Assembly: GCA_947649215.1 (NCBI GenBank)
Contig: CANSQW010000080.1
Location: 1 to 6,387, forward strand
Length of the DNA: 6,387 bases
Direction: 5' to 3'
DNA from: an uncultured bacterium
GTDB lineage: Bacteria > Actinomycetota > Coriobacteriia > Coriobacteriales > Eggerthellaceae
Shown: positions 6,251-6,387 of the stretch, one piece after another
How positions within the stretch are numbered: position 1 is the first letter of the stretch
Layout: the number at the start of each line of letters is the position of its first letter
The notes under the pieces: model-generated
Database searches by the model: none
What the model was told of the DNA's origin: nothing
Seen by the model: only the letters and a program-made list of their open reading frames with translations
Translations under genes and position numbers: made by a program

Positions 6251-6387
6251 TGGGCATGCGCTACGTGGACTACTCGCGCTACGCCGCCTGCGCGGCCACG
6301 ACGGCCGGAGCGACCTGGGGCGAGGCGTGCGCTGCCGTCTCGGGCATCGCAGCCGTCGCGCCCGCTTCCGATTGGGAGGACAGGCGC
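6250..6387 (+). CDS. Unknown protein, N-terminal 46 codons (3' end outside window)
   Basis: An open frame starts with ATG at 6250, sharing its A with the truA TGA stop, and stays open to the last base. A purine-rich run at 6232-6244 (GGAGGGAGGGGAG) ends five bases before the ATG and is a good ribosome binding site. A second ATG at 6256 is an alternative start with longer spacing. The visible residues begin MGMRYVDYSRYAACAATTAG and continue with an alanine-rich stretch to ASDWEDRR. I recognise no family. There is no long enough hydrophobic run to call a signal peptide or membrane helix with confidence. Coupling to truA suggests shared expression, but too little is visible to infer a function. 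Confidence 0.75.
   Translation, partial: MGMRYVDYSRYAACAATTAGATWGEACAAVSGIAAVAPASDWEDRR

Overview
The window is roughly two-thirds G+C by eye and its coding regions strongly prefer G or C at third codon positions. It looks like ordinary chromosomal housekeeping DNA from a high-GC bacterium. The gene order (end of an ATP synthase operon, then dnaE, then truA) and the protein sequences suggest an actinobacterial lineage. A Coriobacteriia/Eggerthellaceae-type gut anaerobe is my best guess, but this is inferred from sequence feel and not confirmed by a search.

Layout, all genes on the + strand: (1) 2-604, the C-terminal part of atpD (F1 beta subunit), overlapping by one base with (2) atpC, 604-1038 (F1 epsilon), which closes the ATP synthase operon. 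(3) A 223-bp gap holds a small hairpin, a perfect 10-bp terminator-like stem, and a candidate extended -10 promoter. (4) dnaE, 1262-4768, encodes the replicative DNA polymerase III alpha subunit (1168 aa) with all expected domains. (5) A 471-bp intergenic region, 4769-5239, starts with a 13-bp terminator stem. It then contains an unusual element bounded by 23-nt inverted repeats (4953-5112) with internal hairpins, a pair of direct repeats, a -10-like box and a leader hairpin. (6) truA, 5240-6250, encodes a tRNA pseudouridine synthase starting at TTG behind a strong Shine-Dalgarno sequence. (7) A gene of unknown function starts at 6250, overlaps the truA stop by one base and runs off the window.

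Functionally, the first two genes belong to one complex (F1Fo ATP synthase). dnaE appears to be its own transcription unit, flanked by terminators. truA appears to start a new unit that is translationally coupled to the unknown gene. No CRISPR array, tRNA, rRNA, transposase or phage gene was seen. The most interesting non-coding signal is the inverted-repeat element between dnaE and truA. It could be a dispersed palindromic/MITE-like repeat or a structured RNA, and the sequence alone does not decide between them.
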